A stretch of DNA of 64,000 bases from Streptomyces atratus (lineage in GTDB: Bacteria; Actinomycetota; Actinomycetes; Streptomycetales; Streptomycetaceae), in assembly GCF_900119365.1 (NCBI RefSeq), contig NZ_FPJO01000008.1, forward strand, positions 62,001-126,000, written 5' to 3'. The notes beneath the pieces are model-generated. The model made no database searches, was not told the origin of the DNA, and saw only the letters and a program-made list of their open reading frames with translations. Position 1 is the stretch's first letter; every line of letters starts with the position of its first letter. The translations under genes were made by a program, and so were the position numbers. Below are positions 1 to 8,848 of the stretch, in pieces.

Positions 1-435
1 CGCCGCCACCAGGGCCTGCGGCTCGCGCGTCGACAGATAGACGTACGGAGTCGGGTCCTGCGGGTCGGTGACCTCCACCCGGACCGCCGTCGGGATGTAG
101 CTGCGCAGCAGCATGAACGCGCGGGCGTCCGCCTTGTACGTGCGCCACGCGCGTGCCTCCTCCCCGTCCAGCACCTCGGCCTCGCCGAGCGCCGTCGCCG
201 GAATCCGCGCGTCGCCGGCGACCAGGGCGCCCGCCACGACCCGGATCCTGGCCGAGCCGTAGGAGCTCACCGCGACCGCCGACAGGGCCGTGCCGCCCGC
301 CAGGCCGGCCAGCAGGGGCAGGGTGCCGAGCGGCAGCAGCATCAGCGCGCAGGCGATGCCGACCAGGAGGGCGATGAGCCACCATGAACGGGGTGCGGTC
401 AGTCGTTCGTCGAAAGGCGGGGTGGAAGGCTGCAT
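1..435 (-). CDS. DUF3093 membrane protein, partial (C-terminus outside window)
   Basis: The first 145 residues are read from an ATG at 435; the frame is still open at base 1. The N-terminus carries two closely spaced hydrophobic segments (about residues 19-36 and 38-56), then a soluble part with a motif like LRSYIPTAVRVEVTDP that I associate with the actinobacterial DUF3093 family. Function is unknown. Its position, divergent from a thioesterase-dut pair, matches the dut-DUF3093 arrangement of mycobacteria, which supports the family call. The start sits right after the short divergent promoter region. Confidence 0.8.
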   Translation of the reverse strand, partial: MQPSTPPFDERLTAPRSWWLIALLVGIACALMLLPLGTLPLLAGLAGGTALSAVAVSSYGSARIRVVAGALVAGDARIPATALGEAEVLDGEEARAWRTYKADARAFMLLRSYIPTAVRVEVTDPQDPTPYVYLSTREPQALVAA

Positions 436-479
436 GGACCCAAGCTTGGCACGGTGCGACCCGCGGGTAGCCGCGCGGG

Positions 480-485
480 TAAGGT
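480..485 (+). promoter_or_regulatory. Candidate -10 hexamer, leaderless thioesterase transcript
   Basis: TAAGGT ends 8 nt before the GTG at 494 and no Shine-Dalgarno sequence precedes that GTG. A TAnnnT hexamer 6-9 nt before a start codon is the usual arrangement of a leaderless actinobacterial gene. Inference only. Confidence 0.35.
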
Positions 486-493
486 CTGCGCCT

Positions 494-1078
494 GTGAGTG
501 GAACATCTGCGGCTCTGAAGCCCCCGGCCGACGCGGTGAAACCGGTCCGGCACCCCGAAGCCCCGGCCCCCGGCGAACTCCTCGGCGCGCACTACGAACA
601 CTGTTTCGGCTGCGGCGGTGGACAGCAGCACGGGCTGCACCTCCAGGCGCGGGCCGGTGACGGCGTCAGTGTCACTGCCGAGTTCACCGTGAAGGCCGCC
701 CACCAGGGCGCCCCGGGGCTGGCGCACGGCGGCATCCTGGCCACCGCGCTGGACGAGACGCTCGGCTCGCTGAACTGGCTCCTGCGGGTGATCGCCGTGA
801 CCGGACGGCTGGAGACCGACTTCGTGCGTCCGGTGCCGGTGGACACCGTGCTGCACCTCGACGCGGAGATCACCGCGGTGCACGGCCGGAAGATCTACTC
901 CCGGGCGACCGGCCGGATCGGCGGCCCGGACGGGCCCGTCGCGGTGCGGGCCGAGGCCCTCTTCATCGAGGTGAAGGTCGACCACTTCATCGAGAACGGC
1001 CGCCCGGCCGAGATCCGGGCGGCGATGGCCGACCCGGACCAGGTCAGGCGCGCCCGAGCCTTCGAGGTGAACCCCTGA
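494..1078 (+). CDS. PaaI-family (hotdog) thioesterase
   Basis: A 194-residue protein with a single hotdog fold: an N-terminal HCFGCG motif, then the GLAHGGILATALDE helix region typical of PaaI/YdiI-type acyl-CoA thioesterases, which supplies the acidic catalytic residue. It probably hydrolyses an acyl-CoA thioester; the substrate cannot be told. I chose the GTG at 494 because conserved sequence begins shortly after it and the longer frame upstream overlaps the divergent DUF3093 gene. The TGA stop overlaps the ATG of dut by one base, so the two are probably translationally coupled. Confidence 0.8.
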   Translation: MSGTSAALKPPADAVKPVRHPEAPAPGELLGAHYEHCFGCGGGQQHGLHLQARAGDGVSVTAEFTVKAAHQGAPGLAHGGILATALDETLGSLNWLLRVIAVTGRLETDFVRPVPVDTVLHLDAEITAVHGRKIYSRATGRIGGPDGPVAVRAEALFIEVKVDHFIENGRPAEIRAAMADPDQVRRARAFEVNP

Positions 1079-1611
1079 TGCGCCGGCCCGTGGACGTACT
1101 GATCCGCCGGATCGACCCGGACGTGCCGATCCCGGCCTACGGGCACCCGGGTGACGCCGGAGCCGATCTGGTGACCACCGAGGCCGCCGTGCTCGCCCCG
1201 GGCGAGCGGGCGGTGCTGCCCACCGGGGTGTCGATCGCGCTGCCCGACGGATACGCCGCGTTCGTGCACCCGCGCTCCGGCCTCGCCGCGCGTTGCGGAG
1301 TCGCCCTCGTGAATGCCCCGGGGACGGTTGATGCCGGGTACCGTGGAGAGATCAAGGTGATCGTCATCAACCTCGACCCGCGTGAGCCCGTGCGGTTCGA
1401 GCGGTTCGACCGGATTGCCCAACTGGTCGTCCAGCAGGTCGAGAAGGTGCGCTTCCACGAGGTGGCGGAGCTGCCCGGCTCGGCCCGCGGCGAGGGAGGC
1501 TTCGGATCCACCGGAGGGCATTCTTCCGGTGATGTTGATGGCGTCAGGGGCGGGATTACCCAGGGCGGGAACAGCTACGCTTCGGTCGTACCCGACCGGG
1601 AAGGACAGTGA
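1078..1611 (+). CDS. dut: dUTP diphosphatase
   Basis: Hydrolyses dUTP to dUMP and pyrophosphate, keeping uracil out of DNA and feeding dTMP synthesis. All five trimeric dUTPase motifs are visible in order: GDAGADL, PRSGLA, GTVDAGYRGE (catalytic Asp and uracil-binding Tyr), RFDRIAQLV and the C-terminal GEGGFGSTG that closes over the triphosphate. The protein has 177 residues; about 30 residues follow motif 5, longer than the usual 145-155, and this tail looks unstructured. It lies in the conserved actinobacterial cluster thioesterase-dut-DUF3710. Confidence 0.97.
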   Translation: MRRPVDVLIRRIDPDVPIPAYGHPGDAGADLVTTEAAVLAPGERAVLPTGVSIALPDGYAAFVHPRSGLAARCGVALVNAPGTVDAGYRGEIKVIVINLDPREPVRFERFDRIAQLVVQQVEKVRFHEVAELPGSARGEGGFGSTGGHSSGDVDGVRGGITQGGNSYASVVPDREGQ

Positions 1612-1612
1612 C

Positions 1613-2386
1613 GTGTTCGGACGTCGCAAGAAGAGTGGTTCCGCCGAGGACGTGGCGGACGAAGCGCGCGAGGCCGAGCAGGTCGTCGACGAGCCCGATG
1701 ACACCGACGGCGCCGCCAGCGGCTCGCGTCGGGTGAATCTCCCGCCGGCGCCGCGGCCGGACGGGCCGTGGGACGTCTCCGAGGTCTCCCAGCCCGGCGA
1801 GGGCCGGGTCGACCTGGGCGGCATCTTCGTGCCCGGGGTCGAGGGCATGGAGCTGCGCGTCGAGGTGGCCGGTGACGCGATCGTCGCCGCGACCGTGGTG
1901 CTGCGCGACAGCGCCATCCAGCTGCAGGCCTTCGCCGCGCCCAAGAAGGAAGGCATCTGGGGCGAGGTCCGCGAGGAGATCGCGGCCGGCATCACCCAGC
2001 AGGGCGGGATCATCGACGAGGTCGAGGGCCCGCTGGGCTGGGAGCTGCGTGCCCAGGTCCCGGTACAGCTCCCGGACGGGACGAACGGCGTGCAGCTGGT
2101 GCGCTTCGTCGGCGTCGACGGGCCGCGCTGGTTCCTGCGCGGAGTGATCTCCGGCCAGGGCGCCGTGCAGCCGGAGGCCGCCGGGCTGCTGGAGACGATC
2201 TTCCGGGACACCGTGGTCGTCCGTGGCGAGGGCCCGATGGCTCCGCGCGACCCGGTCGTCCTCAAGCTGCCCAACGACGCCCAGATGGTCCCCGAGGGGG
2301 TCCAGCAGGAGAGCCAGGAGAGCTCGAAGTTCTCCGGTGGCATGGGCCAGCTCCAGCGCGGACCCGAGATCACCGAGGTGCGCTGA
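1613..2386 (+). CDS. DUF3710 family protein
   Basis: A 257-residue soluble protein. The GTG at 1613, preceded by GGAAGGACAG and one base after the dut stop, begins the family's typical basic FGRRKK start; an acidic low-complexity stretch follows to about residue 45. The conserved core contains WDVSEVSQPGEGRVDLGG and later RWFLRGVISGQGA, recognisable from the DUF3710 family, which is restricted to actinobacteria and sits next to dut in Mycobacterium as well. Molecular function is unknown. Probably cotranscribed with dut and ended by the hairpin at 2417-2464. Confidence 0.85.
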   Translation: MFGRRKKSGSAEDVADEAREAEQVVDEPDDTDGAASGSRRVNLPPAPRPDGPWDVSEVSQPGEGRVDLGGIFVPGVEGMELRVEVAGDAIVAATVVLRDSAIQLQAFAAPKKEGIWGEVREEIAAGITQQGGIIDEVEGPLGWELRAQVPVQLPDGTNGVQLVRFVGVDGPRWFLRGVISGQGAVQPEAAGLLETIFRDTVVVRGEGPMAPRDPVVLKLPNDAQMVPEGVQQESQESSKFSGGMGQLQRGPEITEVR

Positions 2387-2416
2387 GCGGGCACGGGCAG
2401 CCGCCCGGCACAGCTT

Positions 2417-2464
2417 CGGCCGGTGGGCCGTATCCCCTTTCGAGGGGGTGCGGCCCACCGGCCG
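2417..2464 (+). terminator. Strong hairpin after DUF3710 gene
   Basis: A 14-bp perfect inverted repeat, CGGCCGGTGGGCCG and its complement, encloses a 20-nt region that itself pairs (CCCC with GGGG). It starts 31 bp after the DUF3710 stop and separates the dut operon from kdp. GC-rich, without a clear U tract, as is common in Streptomyces. Confidence 0.75.
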
Positions 2465-2525
2465 TTCTGCGTCCGGGAGAAGGCACCGGGCCGTGCGCAA
2501 GACGGGTTCCGGACAGCGCGCAAAA

Positions 2526-2558
2526 GGGGCGCGTATGGGGCGCGTATAGGGCACGTAT
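2526..2558 (+). repeat. Triple 11-bp direct repeat upstream of kdp
   Basis: Three head-to-tail units GGGGCGCGTAT, GGGGCGCGTAT and AGGGCACGTAT occupy 33 bp, ending 118 bp before the first ORF of the kdp operon. Contiguous 11-nt direct repeats are the binding format of some OmpR-family regulators in Streptomyces (the PhoP PHO box). KdpE is in that family and is encoded in this window, so this is a candidate KdpE operator. The binding assignment is inference. Confidence 0.5.
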
Positions 2559-2676
2559 GTGCGCCGTCAAAGGCCCGCCGTTCCCCGTAAGGAAGACATC
2601 AACGCAGGCCAGGACACCCGTGGCGAGAGGTTTGCTCAAGAGGTCCGAGAATCCGTACCTCATCTAGGAGCACACG

Positions 2677-2760
2677 ATGGCCGATGTGGCCTTCGTCGTC
2701 ACCACGATCGCGGTGTTCGCGCTGGTGGCTCTCGTCGCCAAGGGGGTGGCGAAGCTGTGA
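2677..2760 (+). CDS. 27-residue membrane peptide at head of kdp operon
   Basis: ATG at 2677, preceded by TAGGAGCACACG (GGAG, 7-nt spacing), opens a 27-codon frame for one hydrophobic helix ending in the basic tail KGVAKL. Its TGA overlaps the GTG start of kdpF (GTGA). The good ribosome binding site and coupling make it likely to be translated. It is not KdpF, which follows; it may be a second KdpF-like stabilising peptide or a leader that times kdpF translation. I do not recognise a named family. Confidence 0.6.
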   Translation: MADVAFVVTTIAVFALVALVAKGVAKL

Positions 2761-2846
2761 CTGCCGAGAACATCGTCGGCCTGATCGTGGCCGTCGCCCT
2801 GCTGGGCTACCTCGTCCTCGCCCTTCTGTACCCGGAGAGGTTCTGA
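2757..2846 (+). CDS. kdpF: K+-transporting ATPase small subunit KdpF
   Basis: A 29-residue single-helix peptide, [20 protein letters not shown] followed by ALLYPERF. The C-terminal LxYPExF ending is typical of KdpF, which in E. coli stabilises the KdpABC complex in the membrane. The GTG start overlaps the stop of the preceding 27-residue ORF, and kdpA begins 8 bp downstream. Confidence 0.9.
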   Translation: MTAENIVGLIVAVALLGYLVLALLYPERF

Positions 2847-2853
2847 GCGCGAT

Positions 2854-4518
2854 ATGAGCCCCGTCCTCGCTGGTGTGCTCCAGGTTCTCGCGCTCGTCGT
2901 GGCGCTGGGGCTGGCGTACCGTCCGCTCGGCGACTACATGGCCGGCGTCTACTCCTCGAACAAGCACCTGCGCGTCGAGAAGTGGATGTACAAGGCCGTC
3001 GGCGCCGACCCGAACACGCAGATGCGCTGGCCCGCGTATCTGCGGGGGGTGCTCGCCTTCTCCGCGGTGAGCGTCCTCTTCCTCTACCTGCTGCAGCGGC
3101 TCCAGGGCGCGCTGCCCGGTTCGCTCGGCTTCGCCTCGATCGATCCGGACCAGGCGTTCAACACGGCGGCGTCGTTCGTCGCCAACACCAACTGGCAGTC
3201 GTACTCCGGCGAACAGGCCATGGGCCATGTCGTGCAGACCGGCGGCCTCGCGGTGCAGAACTTCGTCTCGGCCGCCGTCGGGATGGCCGTCGCGGTGGCC
3301 CTCGTACGCGGCTTCGCCCGCTCCCGCACCGGTGAGCTCGGCAACTTCTGGTCCGACCTGGTGCGTGGCACCGTACGGATCCTGCTGCCGATCGCCACCG
3401 TCGGCGCGCTGGTGCTGGTGGCCTGCGGCGCGATCCAGAACTTCGCCGGCATCCACGAGGTCGGGCAGTTCATGGGCGGCTCGCAGCAGTGGAACGGCGG
3501 CGCCGTGGCCTCCCAGGAGGCCATCAAGGAGCTGGGCACGAACGGCGGCGGTTACTTCAACGCCAATTCGTCCCATCCGTTCGAGAACCCCAACGGGCTG
3601 TCCAACCTTCTTGAGATCTTCCTGATCCTGGTGATTCCGTTCGCAATGACGCGGACGTTCGGCCGGATGGTCGGTTCGCTGAAGCAGGGTTACGCGATCC
3701 TCGCGACGATGGGCATCATCTGGCTGGGCTTCACCTCCCTGATGATGTGGACCGAATTCGCCCACCACGGGCCCGCGTTCGAGATCGCGGGCGGGGCGAT
3801 GGAGGGCAAGGAGACCCGGTTCGGGATCGGTGGCTCGTCGATCTTCGCGGTGGCCACGACGCTGACGTCGACGGGTGCGGTGAACTCGTTCCACTCCTCG
3901 TACACGGGCTTCGGCGGCGGGATCACGATGCTGGGCATGCAGCTCGGCGAGATCGCGCCCGGAGGCGTGGGTTCCGGCCTCTACGGCATGCTCGTCATGG
4001 CGATCATCGCGGTGTTCATCGCCGGGCTGATGGTCGGACGTACGCCGGAGTACCTCGGCAAGAAGATCGGCACCCGCGAGATCAAGCTCGCGGCCTGCTA
4101 CATCCTGATCACCCCGGCGCTGGTGCTCTGCTTCACCGCCGCGGCGATGGCGCTGCCCACCCCGCCCCACTCGATGACCAACACCGGCGCCCACGGATTC
4201 TCCGAGGTCCTCTACGCCTACACCTCGGGTGCGAACAACAACGGTTCGGCGTTCGCCGGGCTCAACGCGGACACGCAGTGGTTCAACACCACGATCGGTC
4301 TCGCGATGCTGCTCGGCCGGTTCCTGCCGATGGTGTTCATCCTCGCGCTGGCCGGCTCGCTCGCCGAGCAGAAGCCCGTACCGGCGACCGTGGGCACCCT
4401 GGGCACGCACAAGCCGCTCTTCAGCGGACTGCTGGTCGGCACGATCCTGATCATCACCGGGCTGACCTTCTTCCCGGCCCTGGCGCTGGGGCCGCTGGCC
4501 GAAGGGCTGGCGTCATGA
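2854..4518 (+). CDS. kdpA: K+-transporting ATPase subunit KdpA (channel-like)
   Basis: The K+-binding, membrane-embedded subunit of the high-affinity Kdp pump, related to the MPM channel-like fold of Trk/Ktr. It has 554 residues, very close to E. coli KdpA (557), with about ten hydrophobic segments. Selectivity-filter regions are visible, such as [10 protein letters not shown] near residue 110 and [20 protein letters not shown] near residue 230. Its stop overlaps the kdpB start by the ATGA arrangement, giving coupled translation. Confidence 0.97.
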   Translation: MSPVLAGVLQVLALVVALGLAYRPLGDYMAGVYSSNKHLRVEKWMYKAVGADPNTQMRWPAYLRGVLAFSAVSVLFLYLLQRLQGALPGSLGFASIDPDQAFNTAASFVANTNWQSYSGEQAMGHVVQTGGLAVQNFVSAAVGMAVAVALVRGFARSRTGELGNFWSDLVRGTVRILLPIATVGALVLVACGAIQNFAGIHEVGQFMGGSQQWNGGAVASQEAIKELGTNGGGYFNANSSHPFENPNGLSNLLEIFLILVIPFAMTRTFGRMVGSLKQGYAILATMGIIWLGFTSLMMWTEFAHHGPAFEIAGGAMEGKETRFGIGGSSIFAVATTLTSTGAVNSFHSSYTGFGGGITMLGMQLGEIAPGGVGSGLYGMLVMAIIAVFIAGLMVGRTPEYLGKKIGTREIKLAACYILITPALVLCFTAAAMALPTPPHSMTNTGAHGFSEVLYAYTSGANNNGSAFAGLNADTQWFNTTIGLAMLLGRFLPMVFILALAGSLAEQKPVPATVGTLGTHKPLFSGLLVGTILIITGLTFFPALALGPLAEGLAS

Positions 4519-6641
4519 CCACTCGTACGGAGCAAGAGGACTCGATGTCCACTGTCACCCCCACCCGGGCACCGCACCAGGACGCGCCCACGGGCCACCA
4601 GAGCGAAGGACGTGTCGGCGGGGGCCTGTTCGACCCGGCGCAGCTGATCCGGTCCTTCCCCGACGCCGTACGCAAGCTCGACCCCCGGGTGATGGTCAAG
4701 TCCCCGGTGATGTTCGTGGTGCTGATCGGCTCGGTGTTCACGACCGTGCTGGCGTGCCTGGACCCGGGCGAGTGGTTCGGCTGGGCGATCACGGCCTGGC
4801 TGTGGCTGACCACGATCTTCGCCAACCTGGCGGAGGCGGTCGCCGAGGGACGCGGCAAGGCGCAGGCCGACACGCTGCGCAGGGCCAAGACCGACACCGT
4901 CGCCCGGCGGCTGATCGGCAAGAACGAGGAGCGGGTGCCCGGCACCGAGCTGCGCATCGGTGACCTGGTGGTCTGCGAGGCCGGTGACGTCATCCCCGGC
5001 GACGGCGATGTCGTCGAGGGCGTCGCGAGCGTCGACGAGTCCGCGATCACAGGAGAGTCCGCCCCGGTCATCCGGGAGTCCGGCGGTGACCGGAGCGCCG
5101 TCACCGGGGGCACGAAGGTGCTCTCCGACCGCATCGTCGTCAAGATCACCACCAAGCCCGGCGAGACGTTCATCGACCGGATGATCGCCCTGGTCGAGGG
5201 CGCCGCCCGGCAGAAGACGCCCAACGAGATCGCGCTGAACATCCTCCTCGCGTCCCTCACCATCGTCTTCCTGCTCGCCGTCGTCACCCTCCAGCCCTTC
5301 GCGATCTACGCCGGGCAGCGGCAGTCGATGATCGTGCTGACCGCGCTGCTGGTCTGCCTGATCCCGACGACCATCGGCGCACTGCTCTCCGCGATCGGCA
5401 TCGCCGGCATGGACCGCCTCGTCCAGCGCAATGTCCTTGCCATGTCGGGGCGTGCCGTCGAGGCCGCCGGTGACGTGTCGACCCTGCTGCTCGACAAGAC
5501 CGGCACCATTACGCTCGGCAACCGGCAGGCCGCCGAGTTCGTACCCGTGAAGGGCACGACCGAGGCCGAACTGGCGGACGCGGCCCAGCTCTCCTCGCTG
5601 GCCGACGAGACGCCGGAGGGCCGCTCGATCGTCGTGCTCGCCAAGGAGAAGTACGGGCTGCGCGAGCGCCACCAGGGCGAGCTGCGGCAGGCCGAGTGGG
5701 TGGCCTTCACCGCCCAGACCCGCATGTCGGGCGTCGACGTGGACGGACGCAAGGTCCGCAAGGGGGCCACCGGTTCGGTCGTCGCCTGGGTGAAGGAGCG
5801 CGGCGGCACCGTCTCGCAGGACGCGCAGGCGCTCACCGACACGATCTCCGGGGCGGGCGGCACGCCGCTGCTGGTGGCCCTGGAGGACGAGCACGGCGCC
5901 CGGGTCCTCGGCGTCATCCACCTCAAGGACGTCGTCAAGGAGGGCATGCGGGAGCGGTTCGACGAGCTGCGCCGGATGGGCATCAAGACGGTCATGATCA
6001 CCGGCGACAATCCGCTGACCGCGAAGGCCATCGCCGAGGAGGCCGGCGTCGACGACTTCCTCGCCGAGGCGACGCCCGAGGACAAGATGGCCCTCATCAA
6101 GCGCGAGCAGGGGGGCGGCAAGCTCGTCGCGATGACCGGCGACGGCACGAACGACGCACCGGCGCTCGCCCAGGCCGATGTCGGCGTGGCCATGAACACC
6201 GGCACCTCGGCCGCCAAGGAGGCCGGGAACATGGTGGACCTGGACTCCAACCCCACGAAACTGATCGAGATCGTCGAGATCGGCAAGCAGTTGCTCATCA
6301 CCCGCGGTGCGCTGACGACGTTCTCGATCGCCAACGACGTCGCGAAGTACTTCGCGATCATCCCCGCGATGTTCGCCGTGGTCTATCCCGGCCTGGACAA
6401 GCTGAACATCATGCAGCTGTCCTCGCCCCAGTCCGCGATCCTGTCGGCCGTGATCTTCAACGCGCTGATCATCATCGCGCTGGTGCCGCTCGCCCTGAAG
6501 GGCGTGCGCTACCGGCCCAGCAGCGCCGACTCGATGCTCCGGCGCAACCTCGGGATCTACGGACTCGGCGGTCTGGTCGCCCCGTTCATCGGCATCAAGA
6601 TCATCGACATGGTCATCTCCCTCGTACCCGGGCTGCACTGA
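4515..6641 (+). CDS. kdpB: K+-transporting P-type ATPase subunit KdpB
   Basis: The catalytic P-type ATPase subunit that drives K+ uptake. The phosphorylation motif DKTGT has its Asp at about residue 327; [10 protein letters not shown] is the actuator TGES loop near residue 180, and [18 protein letters not shown] is the hinge motif of the P domain. The protein has 708 residues, slightly longer than E. coli KdpB (682). The ATG at 4515 overlaps the kdpA stop; an ATG at 4545 with AGAGGA a few bases upstream is a reasonable alternative that shortens the variable N-terminus by 10 residues. Confidence 0.97.
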   Translation: MTTRTEQEDSMSTVTPTRAPHQDAPTGHQSEGRVGGGLFDPAQLIRSFPDAVRKLDPRVMVKSPVMFVVLIGSVFTTVLACLDPGEWFGWAITAWLWLTTIFANLAEAVAEGRGKAQADTLRRAKTDTVARRLIGKNEERVPGTELRIGDLVVCEAGDVIPGDGDVVEGVASVDESAITGESAPVIRESGGDRSAVTGGTKVLSDRIVVKITTKPGETFIDRMIALVEGAARQKTPNEIALNILLASLTIVFLLAVVTLQPFAIYAGQRQSMIVLTALLVCLIPTTIGALLSAIGIAGMDRLVQRNVLAMSGRAVEAAGDVSTLLLDKTGTITLGNRQAAEFVPVKGTTEAELADAAQLSSLADETPEGRSIVVLAKEKYGLRERHQGELRQAEWVAFTAQTRMSGVDVDGRKVRKGATGSVVAWVKERGGTVSQDAQALTDTISGAGGTPLLVALEDEHGARVLGVIHLKDVVKEGMRERFDELRRMGIKTVMITGDNPLTAKAIAEEAGVDDFLAEATPEDKMALIKREQGGGKLVAMTGDGTNDAPALAQADVGVAMNTGTSAAKEAGNMVDLDSNPTKLIEIVEIGKQLLITRGALTTFSIANDVAKYFAIIPAMFAVVYPGLDKLNIMQLSSPQSAILSAVIFNALIIIALVPLALKGVRYRPSSADSMLRRNLGIYGLGGLVAPFIGIKIIDMVISLVPGLH

Positions 6642-6664
6642 ATTTAGGAATCGGCTGACCTGCC

Positions 6665-7333
6665 ATGAACAACTCCGTAGCAAACACCGCCCGGTTGCTC
6701 TGGGCCGGGCTGCGCGCCCTGCTCGTGCTGACCGTCGTCTGCGGCGTGCTCTACCCGCTCGCCGTCACCGGCGTCGCCCAGGGTGTCTTCCCCGACCAGG
6801 CCAATGGCTCCGAGATCACCGCGAACGGCAAGGTCGTCGGTTCCGAACTCATCGGCCAGCGCTACGACCTGCCGCTGAAGAAGGGGCAGGAGACCGCGGC
6901 CCCGGACCTCAAGTGGTTCCAGCCGCGCCCCTCCAACGGCCTGGGCACCAACAGCGTCAACACCCAGTACAAGCTGATCCTCTCCGGCGCGACCAACCGC
7001 TCCGGCGACAACAAGGAACTCATCGACTGGGTCACCGCCGCCAAGGCCGCCGTGGTCAAGGACAACTCCGTCCCCGGCCACCCGGTCAGCCCCTCGGACG
7101 TGCCGGCCGACGCCGTCACGTCCTCCGGCTCCGGCCTCGACCCGGCCATCTCCCCGGCCTACGCACAGCTCCAGGTGCGCCGGGTGGCCGAGCGGAACCA
7201 CCTCCCCGTCGCCCAAGTGGAGAAGCTCGTCGAGCAGCACACCGACGGCCGGATCCTCGGCTTCGTCGGAGAGCCGAGGGTCAATGTCCTCCAGCTCAAC
7301 ATCGCCCTCAAGCAGCTGGTCGACGGGGCCTGA
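6665..7333 (+). CDS. kdpC: K+-transporting ATPase subunit KdpC
   Basis: The accessory subunit of KdpFABC, thought to increase ATP affinity of KdpB. It has 222 residues (about 190 in E. coli) with one N-terminal membrane anchor (about residues 12-36) and a large extracytoplasmic domain. Family motifs are present: QRYDLPLKKG replaces the usual QxF region, then WFQPRPS, SGSGLDPAISPAYAQLQ in the middle, and VNVLQLNIAL near the end. It lies 23 bp after kdpB and ends the operon before a hairpin. Confidence 0.95.
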   Translation: MNNSVANTARLLWAGLRALLVLTVVCGVLYPLAVTGVAQGVFPDQANGSEITANGKVVGSELIGQRYDLPLKKGQETAAPDLKWFQPRPSNGLGTNSVNTQYKLILSGATNRSGDNKELIDWVTAAKAAVVKDNSVPGHPVSPSDVPADAVTSSGSGLDPAISPAYAQLQVRRVAERNHLPVAQVEKLVEQHTDGRILGFVGEPRVNVLQLNIALKQLVDGA

Positions 7334-7345
7334 GGAAGCGCGAGC

Positions 7346-7378
7346 AGCGAGGCGCGGGGCCGGACCCCGCGCCTCGCT
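7346..7378. terminator. Bidirectional terminator between kdpC and M1 peptidase
   Basis: A 14-bp perfect stem, AGCGAGGCGCGGGG and complement, with the 5-nt loop CCGGA, lies between two convergent genes: 12 bp after the kdpC stop and 7 bp after the peptidase stop on the other strand. Confidence 0.8.
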
Positions 7379-7385
7379 CGCCCGT

Positions 7386-8825
7386 TCACCGGGCCGGCGT
7401 GCCCAAGGTGCCCGGGTAGAGGTACTTCTGCGGCGGGAGGACCGTGCCGTCCACCCACGCGGCGAAGAAGCCCTTGAGGTCCTTGCCCGAGACCTTGGCC
7501 GCCAGCGCCTCGAACTGCCGGAACGAGGCATTGCCGTACGCGTGGTCGCGGGTCCAGGTCCGGAGCGTCCGGAAGAACGCCTCGTCGCCCACCGTGCGGC
7601 GCAGGGCGTGCAGCATCAGCGAGCCCTTGAAGTACAGCGCAGGGTCCAGTTCCTTGCCCGGTCCCGGGTCGTAGAGCTTGACGGACCAGAACGACGGGTC
7701 GTTGCGGTACTCCTCCACCTCGGACCGGTAGTAGTCCTGGTCCAGGTCGGCGCCCTTGTGCTCCTCCCACAACTGCCCCGCGTACTGGGCGAAGCACTCG
7801 GCGGCGCAGCCGTCCCGCCAGTCCTTGAACGAGACGCTGTCACCGAACCACTGGTGGGTGTTCTCGTGGACCATCGAGGCGTCGAAGAGCATGGAGCCGT
7901 AGGTGGGGCGGCTCTGCGTCTCCAGGGCGAGGGGGCCGTTGGACGGCTCCTTCGAGGCCCCGACGACGATGGCACCCGCGGAGGAGAACGGGTACGGACC
8001 GAACTTCGAGGCCAGGAAGTCCAGGATCTCCGTCTGCTGGGCCTCCGCCTCGGGGTCGATGACGGCGTCCGGGCTGTACGCCGTGATGACCGGTGTTCCG
8101 GCGGCCGTCCGGCCCCGGTGGACGGTGAACCGGTCGATGGCGACCGTGCTGAGGTACGTGGCCATCGGCCGGTCCTCGAACCAGCGGAAGGTCCTTCTGC
8201 CGTCCCTCAGGCTCTCCGGGCCGGGCAGTCCGTTGCCGACGGCCGTCCAGCCGTCGGGGACCGTCGCGGTGAGGGCGAAGGTGGCCTTGTCGGACGGGTG
8301 ATCGTTGGCGGGGTACCAGGAGGTCGCGGAGTGCGGCTCGCCCGCCACGTTCGCGCCGCCGTTGCGCAGGGTGTGCCAGCCCTCGGGGTCCGGCCTGCCC
8401 GCGTACTTCACCCGGACCTCGAACGTCGCGCCCTTCGCCACCGGGCGGGCCGGGGTGATGAGCAGTTCATGGGCGCCGGCCCGGGAGAAGGTCTTCGCCG
8501 GTACGCCGTCCACCTCCACCGATGCCACGGTGAAGCCCTTGAGGTCCAGGCCGAACCGGTCCAGGCCGGTCAGGGCGCGGGCGGTGACGGTGGTGTCGCC
8601 GTCCAGACGGTCGGTGTGCGCCGGGTCGTAGGAGATGCGGACGTCGTAGTGGGAGACGTCGTAGCCGGAGTTGCCGTCGTCGGGGAAGTACGGGTCGCCG
8701 AGACCCGGTCCGCCGACGGCGGCCGAGGCGGGGACGGTGGCCAGCACGGAGCCGCTCACGACCGCGGCCACCAGGGTGGTGACGGTCCTGCGGCGTCGGT
8801 TCAGTCGGTTCGGGAGTCTGCGCAT
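7386..8825 (-). CDS. Secreted M1-family metallopeptidase
   Basis: A 479-residue zinc aminopeptidase-like enzyme. An N-terminal signal peptide (basic RLNRRRR, hydrophobic stretch, ASA cleavage region near residue 36) predicts export. The zinc site HEXXH is present as HENTH (about residue 305) with the third ligand Glu 18 residues later in AAECFAQYAG. The exopeptidase GAMEN region is replaced by LALETQ, as in bacterial short M1 proteins that lack the large C-terminal domain of PepN (about 850 residues). It is followed, in transcription order, by nothing on the same strand; the M28 peptidase gene lies just upstream on the same strand, 23 bp away, so the two are probably one operon for peptide degradation outside the cell. 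Confidence 0.9.
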   Translation of the reverse strand: MRRLPNRLNRRRRTVTTLVAAVVSGSVLATVPASAAVGGPGLGDPYFPDDGNSGYDVSHYDVRISYDPAHTDRLDGDTTVTARALTGLDRFGLDLKGFTVASVEVDGVPAKTFSRAGAHELLITPARPVAKGATFEVRVKYAGRPDPEGWHTLRNGGANVAGEPHSATSWYPANDHPSDKATFALTATVPDGWTAVGNGLPGPESLRDGRRTFRWFEDRPMATYLSTVAIDRFTVHRGRTAAGTPVITAYSPDAVIDPEAEAQQTEILDFLASKFGPYPFSSAGAIVVGASKEPSNGPLALETQSRPTYGSMLFDASMVHENTHQWFGDSVSFKDWRDGCAAECFAQYAGQLWEEHKGADLDQDYYRSEVEEYRNDPSFWSVKLYDPGPGKELDPALYFKGSLMLHALRRTVGDEAFFRTLRTWTRDHAYGNASFRQFEALAAKVSGKDLKGFFAAWVDGTVLPPQKYLYPGTLGTPAR

Positions 8826-8848
8826 GTCTCGTTCCTGGGGATCGGGGG

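Noticed and set aside
4218-6683. 821-codon minus-strand frame across kdpB
   Set aside because: Antisense shadow of kdpA/kdpB; His/Asp/Arg-rich without any family motif.
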